Below, piece by piece: positions 43,647 to 52,685 of a stretch of DNA of 64,000 bases; the first letter of the stretch is position 1; each line of letters begins with the position of its first letter. The position numbers and the translations under genes were made by a program. The DNA is taken from assembly GCF_003202235.1 (NCBI RefSeq), contig NZ_MASU01000007.1, positions 1-64,000 on the forward strand, written 5' to 3'. This DNA is from Prauserella flavalba (GTDB lineage Bacteria; Actinomycetota; Actinomycetes; Mycobacteriales; Pseudonocardiaceae). Under the pieces are notes generated by a model, which ran no database searches, had not been told where the DNA came from, and saw only the letters and a list, made by a program, of their open reading frames with translations.

Positions 43647-43681
43647 TGGGCTTCCGGCCCCGCGTGCCTTACCGTGGAGCC

Positions 43682-43981
43682 ATGCCCGATGACCAGGCCT
43701 CCCGGCACAGCTCGCGTTTCGACGACGAGCTCATCGGCCTGGACCCGGACGACCCCGAGGCCCAGGCCTTCGCCGCCCACCTCGACCGCATGGAGCACTG
43801 CGAGCCCGCGTTCACGATCGAGGGCTCGCTGCGCGGCGTGTCCGAGTTCGCCGAGGGCAGCAACCGCGCGGGCGGCCTGCGCTGGCTGGTCGCCGTGCTG
43901 GTGGTGTGCCTGATCCTGGTGGGTGTGCTCGTCACCGCGTGGGACACGCTGGGCAACCTGCTGGACTGGCTCGCCAGGTAG
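43682..43981 (+). CDS. Small single-span membrane protein
   Basis: A 99-residue protein: an acidic N-terminal half (DDELIGLDPDDPEAQAFA), then one hydrophobic segment LRWLVAVLVVCLILVGVLV near residue 67 and a short tail. It lies 35 bases after the kinase gene and 10 before msrB, all rightward. I do not recognise a family. An accessory protein of the kinase is conceivable. Confidence 0.7.
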   Translation: MPDDQASRHSSRFDDELIGLDPDDPEAQAFAAHLDRMEHCEPAFTIEGSLRGVSEFAEGSNRAGGLRWLVAVLVVCLILVGVLVTAWDTLGNLLDWLAR

Positions 43982-43991
43982 CCTGGAAGGC

Positions 43992-44417
43992 ATGGAACAC
44001 GCCGCCGGAACCTCCCCTCGCGTCCAGAAGACCGACCAGGAATGGCGCGCCCAGCTGAGCCCCGAGGAGTACGCGGTGCTCCGCCAGGCGGCCACGGAGC
44101 GGCCCTTCACCGGCGAGTACACCGACACCACGACCACGGGCGTCTACGAGTGCCGCGCGTGCGGCGCCGAACTGTTCCGCAGCGACACGAAGTTCGAGAG
44201 CCACTGCGGCTGGCCGTCGTTCTACGACCCGGCCGACACCGACGCCGTGATCCTGCGCGAGGACCGGTCGCTGGGCATGGTGCGCGTGGAGGTGCTGTGC
44301 GCGACGTGCCACAGCCACCTCGGCCACGTCTTCGAGGGCGAGGGTTACGGCACGCCCACCGACCAGCGCTACTGCATCAACTCGATCGCCCTGCGCCTGG
44401 TGCCCGCCGAGGCGTAG
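43992..44417 (+). CDS. msrB: Peptide methionine-(R)-S-oxide reductase
   Basis: A 141-residue MsrB. Zinc is bound by CRACG and CATCH pairs; the catalytic Cys is in QRYCINSIALRL. GWPSF near 75 and GHVFEG near 115 are family hallmarks. It reduces R-methionine sulfoxide in oxidised proteins using thioredoxin. ATG 43992. Convergent with the vapC-like gene. Confidence 0.95.
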   Translation: MEHAAGTSPRVQKTDQEWRAQLSPEEYAVLRQAATERPFTGEYTDTTTTGVYECRACGAELFRSDTKFESHCGWPSFYDPADTDAVILREDRSLGMVRVEVLCATCHSHLGHVFEGEGYGTPTDQRYCINSIALRLVPAEA

Positions 44418-44423
44418 CCCGGC

Positions 44424-44825
44424 TCAGACCACCTCGACCGCGCACGGCAGGCCGTGGGCGCGCGCGAGCCGGGCGTCGGCCGTGAGCAGGGGCAGTTCGA
44501 GCCGTGCGGCCAGTGCGACGTAGAGCGCGTCGTAGAAGCGGATCCGGTCTCGTAGCTCCCAGGCGGCGCGGGCGAGTGGTCCCGCATGCGGGTAGCGGGC
44601 GTCGAGCAGGGCGTCCAGCGACCAGAGTGCCGCGGCCGCGACCTCCTCGCCGAGCGCCCCGTGCAGGGCCCTTCGCCGGACGACGTCGCCCACCTCCGCG
44701 TCGAGCAGATGCGGTGCGTGCAGTTCAGCGACGCTCAACCTCTCGGCCAGCAGCTGTGCCGTCGCGTCGGCTCCGGTCAGCGCCTTCACCATCGCCGACG
44801 CGTCGACCACCAGCTCATCGGCCAC
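44424..44825 (-). CDS. vapC: PIN-domain ribonuclease toxin, VapC type
   Basis: A 133-residue PIN domain: Asp8 in LVVDASAMVKALTG, Glu43 in LLDAEVGDVVRRRAL, Asp in RFYDALYVALAARL near 99, and Asp in LLTADARLARAHG near 117. These acidic residues bind Mg2+ for RNA cleavage. It overlaps the antitoxin gene by 11 bases, which is typical of toxin-antitoxin pairs. Confidence 0.9.
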   Translation of the reverse strand: MADELVVDASAMVKALTGADATAQLLAERLSVAELHAPHLLDAEVGDVVRRRALHGALGEEVAAAALWSLDALLDARYPHAGPLARAAWELRDRIRFYDALYVALAARLELPLLTADARLARAHGLPCAVEVV

Positions 44826-45087
44826 GGGCGGCGGATTCCTCGCCCGGCCAGGGACCGCGGATCGCGTCGAGGTCGGCGAGGACGCTCTCGGTGGTCACCC
44901 CGGTCCCCGTGTCGGTGGCCAGCGCGGAGCGGGCCGCGTCGAACGCGGCCTTCTTCTTCGCGCGCCGGGCGAGCACCGAGGCCTGCTCCTGCATGTAGGC
45001 CTGCAGCGACTTGCCCTCGGCCTCCGCGGCCTCCCGCAACGCCTGGTAGTCCTCGTCCCGGACGTTGCGGATCTGGATCGTCGCCAT
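44815..45087 (-). CDS. vapB: Ribbon-helix-helix antitoxin, FitA/VapB type
   Basis: A 90-residue antitoxin: MATIQIRNVRDEDYQALREA is the ribbon-helix start, then GKSLQAYMQEQASVLARRAK, with a Trp-containing tail (IRGPWPGEESAARG) likely to plug the toxin active site. The ATG lies inside a perfect 10-bp palindrome, the probable autoregulatory operator. Confidence 0.9.
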   Translation of the reverse strand: MATIQIRNVRDEDYQALREAAEAEGKSLQAYMQEQASVLARRAKKKAAFDAARSALATDTGTGVTTESVLADLDAIRGPWPGEESAARGR

Positions 45088-45107
45088 AGCGCTAGTTTAG
45101 CGCTATG
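45085..45107. promoter_or_regulatory. Operator-like palindrome overlapping the vapB start
   Basis: CATAGCGCTA - GTT - TAGCGCTATG: perfect 10-bp arms. The left arm contains the antitoxin start codon (45085-45087), so bound antitoxin would block both transcription and translation, or the transcript is near-leaderless. It lies between the chdC stop (45103) and vapB, overlapping both. Confidence 0.6.
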
Positions 45108-45795
45108 GCAGGTTGCGGACGAGCTCGCCGGGCTCGACGCGCGTGCCCGTGTAGAACGGGATCTCCTCCCGTACGTGCCGGCGCGCCTCGGTGCCGCGCA
45201 GGTGCCGCATCAGGTCGACGATCCGGTGCAGCTCGTCGGCCTCGAACGCCAGGATCCACTCGTAGTCGCCGAGCGCGAACGACGCGACCGTGTTGGCCCG
45301 CACGTCCGGGTAGCCACGCGCCTCCTTGCCGTGGTCGGCGAGCATCTTGCGCCGCTCCTCGTCGGGCAGCAGGTACCACTCGTAGGAGCGGACGAACGGG
45401 TACACGCACACGTACTTGCGTGCCTCTTCGCCCGCCAGGAACGCCGGGATGTGGCTCTTGTTGAACTCGGCGGGCCGATGCAGCGCCACCTGGCTCCACA
45501 CCGGCGAGGAGACCCGGCCGAGCGGGGTGCGGCGGAAGCCGGTGTAGGCGGCCTGGACCTGCTCGATCTCCTCGGCGTGCCACCAGATCATGTAGTCGGC
45601 GTCGGCCCGCAGGCCCGCGACGTCGTACACCCCGCGCACGACCACGCCCTTGCCCTCGAGCGCGTCGAGGTAGGCGGTGGTCTCCTGCGCGGAGGGGCCC
45701 CGGTCCTCGGGCAGCCTGCCCGCGTCGACCTTGAAGACCGACCAGGCGGTGTAGCGGATGGTGTCGTTGAGTTCTTGGTAGTTCAGGCGCGCCAT
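45103..45795 (-). CDS. chdC: Coproheme decarboxylase
   Basis: A 230-residue chlorite-dismutase-fold enzyme (HemQ). It converts coproheme to haem b with peroxide. Seen: YTAWSVFKV near 15, [19 protein letters not shown] near 54, the candidate catalytic Tyr132 in [15 protein letters not shown], and His155 in [18 protein letters not shown] as the likely haem ligand. ATG 45793-45795, directly after hemY. With hemE and hemY it forms the coproporphyrin-dependent branch of haem synthesis. Confidence 0.93.
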   Translation of the reverse strand: MARLNYQELNDTIRYTAWSVFKVDAGRLPEDRGPSAQETTAYLDALEGKGVVVRGVYDVAGLRADADYMIWWHAEEIEQVQAAYTGFRRTPLGRVSSPVWSQVALHRPAEFNKSHIPAFLAGEEARKYVCVYPFVRSYEWYLLPDEERRKMLADHGKEARGYPDVRANTVASFALGDYEWILAFEADELHRIVDLMRHLRGTEARRHVREEIPFYTGTRVEPGELVRNLP

Positions 45796-45799
45796 GCCC

Positions 45800-47203
45800 C
45801 TAGTTTCCCACCAGGCGCCGGACGGCGGCGTCCGCGGTGGCGATACAGGCGGGCACGCCAACGCCGTGCAGCGCGGCGCCCGCCACCGCGAGGCCCGGCA
45901 GGTCCGCCACCGCGCGTTCGACGCGGGCGACCCGGTCGAGATGGCCGACCCCGTACTGCGGCAGCCCGCCGCCCCACCGCTGCACGACCGCGTCGACGGG
46001 TTCGGCGGTGACCCCGGTCAGCTCGGCGAGGTCGTCCCGCACCAGCCGCAGGAGCTCCTCGTCGGTCGCGCGCAGGCGCTCGGTCTCGCCGAAGCGGCCC
46101 ACCGAGCCCCGGATGAGCACCGGAGCGCCCTCGACCGCGTGGTGCGGCCACTTCCGGGCGGAGAAGGTGAACGCCTTGGCCGCGAACGGCGTGCCGTCCG
46201 CGCGGCGTTCCCGCTCGCCGATGAGCAGCCCGGACGCGGGCGGCAGCTCCGTTCCCGGCGGCAGCGCGAGGCCCACCACCGCCATCGAGGCCAGTTCGAT
46301 CCCGGCGAGCGCGTCCGCCGCGGCGGGCGCGACGTCGGCGAGGAGCCTGCTCGCGGCGGGCGCGGGCACGGCCAGCACCACGGCGTCGGCGTCCAGCTCC
46401 GCGTCGGCGGGTGCGTGAGCCGCCGCGGCGGCGCCGAGCGTGAGCCGCCAGCCGCCCTCCGGCAGGCGGCGCAGCGCCCGCACGGGAACACCGAGCCGGA
46501 CGTCGGCGGCGGCCTCCTTGGCTAGGCGGTCGACGAGCGTGCCGAGCCCGCCGGTGAGCGTGGCGAACACGGGTGCCGTGCTCGGGTTGGCAGGCAGCTG
46601 GGACGCGGCGGCCTCGGTGAGCGACGTGGCTCCCGCGTCGACGGCGGCCGCGAGCGCCGGCATGGTCGCCCGCAGACCCAGCCCGTCGGCTCCCCCTGCG
46701 TAGACACCGCCGAGCAGCGGGTCCACGAGCCGGTCCACCAGCTCGTCGCCGAAGCGCTCCCGCAGCAGCCGGCCGAGCGGCACGTCGCCGTCCGGCAGCG
46801 TGAGCCCCGGCAGGCGTGACTCCGCCTCGACACGCCCACTGCCCTCCTCCGACAGCACGCCGGCCACGGCGTCGCCGCGCGCGGGCACCCCCATGAGCGT
46901 GCCGCGCGGCAGCGGCAGGGTTCTGCCCCCGGCCCGCACGGTGGCCGAGGCGGCCGCCGGATGGTTCAGCTCGTCGGCCAGGCCCGCCTCGCGGACCAGC
47001 GCGAGCCCCTCGGGCCTGCGCGCGAGGAACGCCTCGGCGCCGACGTCGAACGGGTGGCCCGCCAGCTCCACCGTGCGGAGCTTGCCGCCGAGCACGGACG
47101 CCGCCTCGCACACGGTGATCGTGGCGGTGTCGCCGAGCCGCCGGCGCAGCCGGTAGGCGGCGGTCAGCCCGGAGATCCCTCCCCCGACGACGACGACCCT
47201 CAC
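45800..47203 (-). CDS. hemY: Coproporphyrinogen III oxidase, HemY/CgoX type
   Basis: A 467-residue FAD enzyme: [17 protein letters not shown] at the start binds [27 protein letters not shown] near 40, [11 protein letters not shown] near 175, [13 protein letters not shown] near 415 and [14 protein letters not shown] near 445 follow. It oxidises coproporphyrinogen III to coproporphyrin III. GTG 47201-47203. It is 4 bases upstream of chdC and 7 bases downstream of hemE. Confidence 0.93.
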   Translation of the reverse strand: MRVVVVGGGISGLTAAYRLRRRLGDTATITVCEAASVLGGKLRTVELAGHPFDVGAEAFLARRPEGLALVREAGLADELNHPAAASATVRAGGRTLPLPRGTLMGVPARGDAVAGVLSEEGSGRVEAESRLPGLTLPDGDVPLGRLLRERFGDELVDRLVDPLLGGVYAGGADGLGLRATMPALAAAVDAGATSLTEAAASQLPANPSTAPVFATLTGGLGTLVDRLAKEAAADVRLGVPVRALRRLPEGGWRLTLGAAAAAHAPADAELDADAVVLAVPAPAASRLLADVAPAAADALAGIELASMAVVGLALPPGTELPPASGLLIGERERRADGTPFAAKAFTFSARKWPHHAVEGAPVLIRGSVGRFGETERLRATDEELLRLVRDDLAELTGVTAEPVDAVVQRWGGGLPQYGVGHLDRVARVERAVADLPGLAVAGAALHGVGVPACIATADAAVRRLVGN

Positions 47204-47210
47204 GCTGTCC

Positions 47211-48341
47211 TCACAGGCTGTGCACCAGCTCCACGACGCGCGTGAGCACCTCGGGGTCGGTGTCGGGCAGCACGCCGTGACCCAGGTTGAAGATGTGCCC
47301 GCCCGCGGCGCGCCCCTCGGCGACGATGCGCCGGACCTCGGCCTCGATCACCGGCCACGACGACATGAGCAGCGCGGGGTCGAGGTTGCCCTGCACCACG
47401 GGCGCGGGCCCGCCGGGTACCGCGAGCCTGCGGACGGCCTCGTCGAGCGGCACCCGCCAGTCGACACCGACCACGTCGGCGCCCGCGTCGCGCATCGCCG
47501 TGAGCAGCTCGCCGGTGCCGACGCCGAAGTGGATGCGGGGCACGCCGTACTCCCCGACACCCGCGAGCACCTTCGCCGAGTGCGGCAGCACGAACTCTCG
47601 GTAGTCCTTCGGCGAGAGCGCGCCCGCCCACGAGTCGAACAGCTGGATCGCGTCGACCCCGGCGTCGAGCTGAGCCGTCAGGAAGGCGAGCGTGATGTCG
47701 GCGAGCCTGCCGGCCAGCTCGTGCCACAGGCGCGGCTCGGCGTGCATGAGCGCCTTGGTGTGCTCGTGGTTGCGGCTGGGCCCGCCCTCGATGAGGTAGG
47801 ACGCGAGCGTGAAGGGCGCCCCGGCGAACCCGATCAGCGGGGTGTCGCCGAGCCGCTCCAGCAGTAGCCCGATCCCGTCGGTGACGGGCGAGACCTGGGC
47901 GGGGTCGAGCGAGGGCAGCGCCGCGACGGCCTCCGCGGTGCGCACCGGCGCGGCCACCACCGGACCCGTGCCGGGCACGATGTCGATCTCCATCCCAGCG
48001 GCGTGCAGCGGCACCACGATGTCACTGAAGAGGATCGCGGCGTCGACGCCGTGCCTGCGCACCGGCTGGAGGGTGATCTCGGCGAGCATCTCCGGATCGG
48101 CACACGCCCGCAGCATGGACACGCCCTCGCGCAGGGCGCGGTATTCGGGCAGCGACCGGCCCGCCTGGCGCATGAACCACACGGGCACCCGCGAGGGGCG
48201 GCCGCCGCGCGCCGCGACGAGCAGCGGGGCGTCGGCGAGATCCCGGCGCGCCGAGCGCGCGTTCCCGCGCGAGACCGGAGGGCACGCTGGGGGCGACGGA
48301 GGCGACGGAGGTGAGGGAGGCGAGGAAGGCACTGTCATCAT
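47211..48341 (-). CDS. hemE: Uroporphyrinogen decarboxylase
   Basis: A 376-residue UroD. Signatures: [17 protein letters not shown] near 53, [17 protein letters not shown] near 100, [17 protein letters not shown] near 155 and [16 protein letters not shown] near the end. It converts uroporphyrinogen to coproporphyrinogen III. The conserved part begins at [12 protein letters not shown]; before it are about 30 Pro/Ser-rich residues from a DNA tandem repeat (48290-48325). ATG 48339-48341, or the next ATG, has no good ribosome site. Confidence 0.93.
   Translation of the reverse strand: MMTVPSSPPSPPSPPSPPACPPVSRGNARSARRDLADAPLLVAARGGRPSRVPVWFMRQAGRSLPEYRALREGVSMLRACADPEMLAEITLQPVRRHGVDAAILFSDIVVPLHAAGMEIDIVPGTGPVVAAPVRTAEAVAALPSLDPAQVSPVTDGIGLLLERLGDTPLIGFAGAPFTLASYLIEGGPSRNHEHTKALMHAEPRLWHELAGRLADITLAFLTAQLDAGVDAIQLFDSWAGALSPKDYREFVLPHSAKVLAGVGEYGVPRIHFGVGTGELLTAMRDAGADVVGVDWRVPLDEAVRRLAVPGGPAPVVQGNLDPALLMSSWPVIEAEVRRIVAEGRAAGGHIFNLGHGVLPDTDPEVLTRVVELVHSL
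48290..48325. repeat. Imperfect 9-base tandem repeat in the 5' end of hemE
   Basis: GGCGACGGA and variants repeat about four times. On the coding strand they encode Pro-Pro-Ser units at the UroD N-terminus. The unit length of nine keeps the frame, so copy number could vary without breaking the gene. Confidence 0.7.
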
Positions 48342-48425
48342 CGTTATCGTGCCATGACCTGATAGAGAGCCGGTTGTCGGCGCGTCCTGGCCCGGCCCCG
48401 GCGGGGCGCGCTCTACAGTCGGGCG

Positions 48426-48989
48426 GTGACCGCCATGACGCAGGCGCCGGAGGAGTTCCGAGACGCCGTCGCAGCGCTGCAATCGGTGCGTCCCCGGCCG
48501 GAGGTGAGCCTCGAGCCGATCAGGGCGCCGCAGCGGCTCGCGCCGTGGTCCTACGCGCTGGGCTGCGAGACCACCGGGCCCGGTGACGTGCTGGCGTCGG
48601 GGCGGCTCGTCCTGCTGCACGATCCCGAGGGCCAGGAGGCCTGGGACGGCGTCTTCCGGCTTGTCGTGTACGTGCGGGCGGGGCTGGACCGGGAGCTGGC
48701 CACCGACCCGTTCCTGCCCGCGGTCGGCTGGTCGTGGCTCACCGACGCGCTGGAGTCCTCGGGAGCCTCCTGGACGGCGCTGGGCGGCACGGTCACCGAG
48801 ACGTCCTCGGCGCGCTTCGGCGACATCGCGGGCCCCTCGCGGACCGACGATCTGGAGCTGCGGGCGTCGTGGACGCCGACGAGCGCGGAGCTGCGCCCGC
48901 ACGGCGAGGCGTTCTGTCAGCTCGTCGCGAGCTACGCCGGCCTTCCTCCAGTCGGAGTAACGCTGTTCGAACAGCGCCAGACGTCGTAG
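48426..48989 (+). CDS. DUF3000 family protein
   Basis: A 187-residue actinobacterial protein of unknown role. Family segments: [33 protein letters not shown] near 40, [20 protein letters not shown] near 58, and [15 protein letters not shown] near 98. It is divergent from hemE across 84 bases, and this order (hemE / DUF3000 / response regulator / RNase D) looks like a conserved actinobacterial neighbourhood. Confidence 0.88.
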   Translation: MTAMTQAPEEFRDAVAALQSVRPRPEVSLEPIRAPQRLAPWSYALGCETTGPGDVLASGRLVLLHDPEGQEAWDGVFRLVVYVRAGLDRELATDPFLPAVGWSWLTDALESSGASWTALGGTVTETSSARFGDIAGPSRTDDLELRASWTPTSAELRPHGEAFCQLVASYAGLPPVGVTLFEQRQTS

Positions 48990-49347
48990 CGCGACCCCCG
49001 GCCGGGGTTCGTTCCGGCCTCCCGCGATACTTCCTGTCGCACCGCCGGCCCCGCGAAGGGCGTGCACGCGACGTCTGCACGAGCCGTTTGACCTCCGCAA
49101 ACCTAGTACATCGCCGACGGAGCGCGCTTCGTTAACCACTCGCCGTGTATTGACCCGAACGTGCTACAGCGGCGGCGGCGAGTAACTACCCGATCGGGAT
49201 AGATACCCGTTCGATCCCCCCACTGACCCACTCGGGCGGCTAGAGTGCATCCGACGACACCACTTTCGGTCTAAAGCTGGCGCGGCTGATTGGCCGAAAG
49301 TCCCGGTGCCGGTCGGGGGGCACGACCGACTCCAGGGAGGTAGTGAC
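48990..49347 (+). promoter_or_regulatory. Long leader region before the orphan response regulator
   Basis: This stretch of 358 bases has no gene. It contains a perfect 10-bp palindrome CCCGATCGGG (49189-49198) beside GATAGATACCCG, and a TAGAGT -10-like box at 49241-49246. Local A+T is higher than average around 49080-49150. The regulator gene probably has its promoter here with a leader of about 95 bases; the palindrome could be its own binding site. No riboswitch fold was recognised. Confidence 0.45.
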
Positions 49348-50064
49348 GTGGCTGCCGTCGGCTTTTCGCAGGCCGTTCGTTCCACGCCAGCCGGTGCCTT
49401 GCCGGCGAGCATGGTTCCGCATCCGCGGGAAGAGTTGTTTTCCGTGCTGGTGGTCGATGACCACCCACTGTTGAGGGAGGCGATTGCCGCACGACTGGCG
49501 CAGATGGGCGCTGGAACGGTGCACGAGGCCGCGACGGTGGCCGAGGCGAGGGCGAGGGCGGCGGCCACCGGGCCGTGCGACCTGGCGATCCTCGATCTCG
49601 GACTGCCGGACGGCAGCGGCATCGAACTGGTCACCGAGCTCCGCAGCAATGGCTGGCCCAGGGTTGTGGTGCTCGCCTCGTCGGACGACCCCTACGCGGT
49701 CCGTTCGGCGTTCCAGGCGGGGGCACAGGCCTACCTGCTGAAGTCCGCGTCGCCCGTGGTGGTCACCGACGGCGTGCGCAGGGTTCTCGAGGGCGGCGTC
49801 TACGCCGACCCGAGCGTGGCCCCTGTGCTGGCCACCGGCACCAGGGTCGCGGGCACCGACAACACCCCGCGTGAGCTGTCGGCGCGCGAGGTCGAGGTGC
49901 TCCAGCTGGTCGCGGACGGCCAGTCCAACAAGGAGATCGGTGAGGAGCTGAGCCTCTCCGCGCTCACGGTGAAGTCGCACCTGTCGCGGATCGGGCGCAA
50001 GCTCGGCACCGGCGACCGGGCACAGATGGTGGCGCTGGCCATGCGGGCCGGCGTCATCCGCTAG
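49348..50064 (+). CDS. Orphan NarL/LuxR-type response regulator
   Basis: A 238-residue protein with a receiver domain (LVVDDHPLLREAIAARL near 32, phospho-Asp in LAILDLGLPDGSG near 78, Lys in AYLLKSASPVV near 130) and a LuxR helix-turn-helix (ELSAREVEVLQLVADGQSNKE near 175). GTG 49348 follows GGGAGG at a good distance. No sensor kinase gene is adjacent. Confidence 0.9.
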   Translation: MAAVGFSQAVRSTPAGALPASMVPHPREELFSVLVVDDHPLLREAIAARLAQMGAGTVHEAATVAEARARAAATGPCDLAILDLGLPDGSGIELVTELRSNGWPRVVVLASSDDPYAVRSAFQAGAQAYLLKSASPVVVTDGVRRVLEGGVYADPSVAPVLATGTRVAGTDNTPRELSAREVEVLQLVADGQSNKEIGEELSLSALTVKSHLSRIGRKLGTGDRAQMVALAMRAGVIR

Positions 50065-50075
50065 GCGCAGGGCGT

Positions 50076-50121
50076 CCCTACGGGACGGGCGAACCAGGCG
50101 CGGTGAGCTCGTCCCGTAGGG
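50076..50121. terminator. 12-bp stem hairpin between response regulator and RNase D genes
   Basis: CCCTACGGGACG (50076-50087) and CGTCCCGTAGGG (50110-50121) pair perfectly around a 22-base loop. It ends 9 bases before the rnd start. It may act as a terminator for the regulator or as an RNA structure affecting rnd translation. Confidence 0.6.
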
Positions 50122-50130
50122 TTCATTCTT

Positions 50131-51372
50131 GTGGAAAACGCAGATCACGCCTCCGAGGTGCCGGAGGAGTCTGCGCCCATACCGCTGACGGAACCGGCCG
50201 GGGGCACGCCTCCGGTCATTTCCGACGTCGCCGCGCTGCGTGAGGCGTGCGACCTCCTGGCTGCCGGCAGCGGCTCGATCGCCGTCGACACCGAGCGGGC
50301 CTCCGGGTACCGGTACTGGCCCAAGGCCTACCTGGTGCAGGTGCGACGCGAGGGCGCCGGCACCTTCCTCATCGATCCCATCCCGCTGCGGGACGAGCTC
50401 AAGCCGCTGGCCGAGGTGCTCAGCGGTGCCGAATGGGTGCTGCACGCCGCCTCCCAGGACCTGCCGTGCCTCGCCGAGCTGGACCTGCGCCCGCCGTCGC
50501 TGTTCGATACCGAGCTGGCCGGCAGGCTCGCCGGCTACGAGCGCGTCGCGCTGGGCACGCTGGTCGAGATGCTGCTCGGCTACCAGCTGGAGAAGGGCCA
50601 CAGCGCCGCCGACTGGTCGAAGCGGCCGCTGCCCACCGACTGGCTCAACTACGCCGCCCTCGACGTCGAGCTGCTCGTGCCGCTGCGGGACAAGCTGGAG
50701 GCCGAGCTGTCCGCGCAGGGCAAGCTCGACTGGGCCCGCCAGGAGTTCGAGGCCGTCCGCACCGCACCTCCGCCCGCGCCGAGGGCCGAGCCGTGGCGGC
50801 GGACCTCCGGCATTCACAAGATCCGCACGGCCAAAGGCCTCGCCGCCGTGCGCGCGCTGTGGGAGGCGCGTGACGAGCAGGCCCGCAAGCGCGACCGCGC
50901 GCCGAGCCGGGTACTGCCGGACAGCGCGATCATCAACGCCGTCCTCGCCGACCCGCGCACGAGTGCGGACCTGCAGGCGCTGCCCGTGTTCGGCGGGCGG
51001 GTGCAGCGGCGCTACACCAACAACTGGCTGCGGCACCTCCAGGCGGCACGGATGCTGCCCGCCTCGGAGCTGCCGAGCCCGTCGGTGTCCAACGACGGCC
51101 CTCCCCCGCCCAACCGGTGGGCCGACAAGGACCCGGACGCGGCCGCCCGGCTCGCGGCGGCACGGGCCGCGCTGACGAGCCTCGCCGAGCACCACCGGTT
51201 GCCGGTGGAGAACCTGCTGCTGCCCGACCTGCTGCGGCGGACGTGCTGGCGGCCACCGGAGGACCGCTCTCCGGAGGGCGTCGCGCAGGTGCTGCGCGAA
51301 AACGGTGCCCGCCCGTGGCAGGTGGAACTGACCGCCGCCGAGATCAGCAAGGCGTTGCACGCCACCGCCTGA
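50131..51372 (+). CDS. rnd: Ribonuclease D-like 3'-5' exonuclease
   Basis: A 413-residue DEDD exonuclease plus HRDC domain. Seen: SIAVDTERASGYRYWPKAYL near 48 (Asp, Glu), VLHAASQDLPCLAEL near 108 (Asp), and DWLNYAALDVELLVPLRD near 170 (Tyr, Asp). The HRDC domain begins around residue 225 (KIRTAKGLAAVRALWEARD). It trims tRNA and other stable RNA 3' ends. GTG 50131. Confidence 0.92.
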   Translation: MENADHASEVPEESAPIPLTEPAGGTPPVISDVAALREACDLLAAGSGSIAVDTERASGYRYWPKAYLVQVRREGAGTFLIDPIPLRDELKPLAEVLSGAEWVLHAASQDLPCLAELDLRPPSLFDTELAGRLAGYERVALGTLVEMLLGYQLEKGHSAADWSKRPLPTDWLNYAALDVELLVPLRDKLEAELSAQGKLDWARQEFEAVRTAPPPAPRAEPWRRTSGIHKIRTAKGLAAVRALWEARDEQARKRDRAPSRVLPDSAIINAVLADPRTSADLQALPVFGGRVQRRYTNNWLRHLQAARMLPASELPSPSVSNDGPPPPNRWADKDPDAAARLAAARAALTSLAEHHRLPVENLLLPDLLRRTCWRPPEDRSPEGVAQVLRENGARPWQVELTAAEISKALHATA

Positions 51373-51404
51373 CCAGTGGCTGTGAGCCACTCGACAGGGG
51401 AACC

Positions 51405-51432
51405 ACCCTGGTTACCGGGCGGTAACCAGGGT
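51405..51432. terminator. Perfect 12-bp hairpin between rnd and fadA
   Basis: ACCCTGGTTACC, GGGC loop, GGTAACCAGGGT. It lies 32 bases after the rnd stop and 50 before the fadA start. The fit is best for a terminator of rnd, but GGTTACC/GGTAACC symmetry is also compatible with an operator controlling the fadAB operon. Confidence 0.65.
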
Positions 51433-51482
51433 TAGGGTGCGGCTATCCGAGTTACCTCGATCTTCCGCACCAAGGAGCATCC

Positions 51483-52685
51483 GTGGCCGCATCCGTGCGC
51501 ACCGTGGCCTTCGTCGAAGGGGTCCGAACCCCCTTCGGCAAGGCAGGCGACAAGGGCGTCTACGCCCACACGCGGGCCGACGACCTCGTCGTCAAGGTCA
51601 TCCGCGAACTGCTGCGGCGGCACCCCGAGCTGCCGCCAGAGCGCGTCGACGAGGTCGCGATCGCCGCGACCACGCAGATCGGCGACCAGGGCCTGACGAT
51701 CGGCCGCACCGCCGCCCTGCTGGCCGGGCTGCCCAAGTCCGTGCCGGGCTTCGCGATCGACCGCATGTGCGCCGGTGCGATGACCGCCGTGACCACCACC
51801 GCGAGCGGCATCGGCTTCGGCGCCTACGACGTCGCGATCGCCGGCGGCGTCGAGCACATGGGCAGGCACCCGATGGGCGAGGGCGTGGACCCGAACCCCC
51901 GGTTTCTCGCCGACAAGCTCGTCGACCCTTCCGCGCTGGTGATGGGCCAGACCGCCGAGAACGTGCACGACCGCTTCCCCGCGATCACCAGGGAGCGCTG
52001 CGACGCCTACGCCGTGCGCAGCCAGGAGCGCTTCGCCGACGCGGTGAAGACCGGCAGGATCGGTCCCGACCTGGTGCCCGTCGCGACGCGGCACCCCGAG
52101 CTGGGCTGGGGCCTGGTGACCGAGGACGAGCCGCCCCGCCCCGGTACGACGATGGAGGGCCTCGCCGGGCTGAAGACGCCGTTCCGCCCGCACGGCAGGG
52201 TCACCGCGGGCAACGCGGCGGGCCTCAACGACGGCGCCACCGGCGCGCTGCTCGCGGAGGAGTCGATCGCCCGCGAGCTGGGCCTGCCCGTCGGCATGCG
52301 GCTGGTCGGCTACGCCTTCGCCGGGGTCGAGCCCGAGGTCATGGGCGTCGGGCCGGTGCCGGCGACCGAGAAGGCGCTCGCCAGGGCGGGCCTGTCGATC
52401 GGCGACATCGGGCTGTTCGAGATCAACGAGGCGTTCGCCGTGCAGGTGCTCGCGTTCCTCGACCACTTCGGCATCTCCGAGGACGACCCGCGGGTCAACC
52501 AGTGGGGCGGTGCGATCGCGTGCGGTCACCCGCTGGCGTCGTCGGGGGTGCGGCTCATGACGCAGCTCTCGCGCCAGTTCGCCGAGCGGCCCGACGTCCG
52601 GTACGGGCTCACGACGATGTGCATCGGCATCGGCATGGGCGGCACCGTCATCTGGGAGAACCCGAACTGGGAGGGGACCAAGTGA
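51483..52685 (+). CDS. fadA: Acetyl-CoA C-acyltransferase (thiolase)
   Basis: A 400-residue thiolase: nucleophile Cys in DRMCAGAMTAV near 95, NEAFAVQVLAFLDH near 320, catalytic His in IACGHPLASSGVRLM near 355, and Cys in TMCIGIGMGGT near 380. It cleaves 3-ketoacyl-CoA in the last step of beta-oxidation. GTG 51483 follows AAGGAG. Its stop overlaps the fadB start (GTGA), giving a coupled complex of the two subunits. Confidence 0.93.
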   Translation: MAASVRTVAFVEGVRTPFGKAGDKGVYAHTRADDLVVKVIRELLRRHPELPPERVDEVAIAATTQIGDQGLTIGRTAALLAGLPKSVPGFAIDRMCAGAMTAVTTTASGIGFGAYDVAIAGGVEHMGRHPMGEGVDPNPRFLADKLVDPSALVMGQTAENVHDRFPAITRERCDAYAVRSQERFADAVKTGRIGPDLVPVATRHPELGWGLVTEDEPPRPGTTMEGLAGLKTPFRPHGRVTAGNAAGLNDGATGALLAEESIARELGLPVGMRLVGYAFAGVEPEVMGVGPVPATEKALARAGLSIGDIGLFEINEAFAVQVLAFLDHFGISEDDPRVNQWGGAIACGHPLASSGVRLMTQLSRQFAERPDVRYGLTTMCIGIGMGGTVIWENPNWEGTK

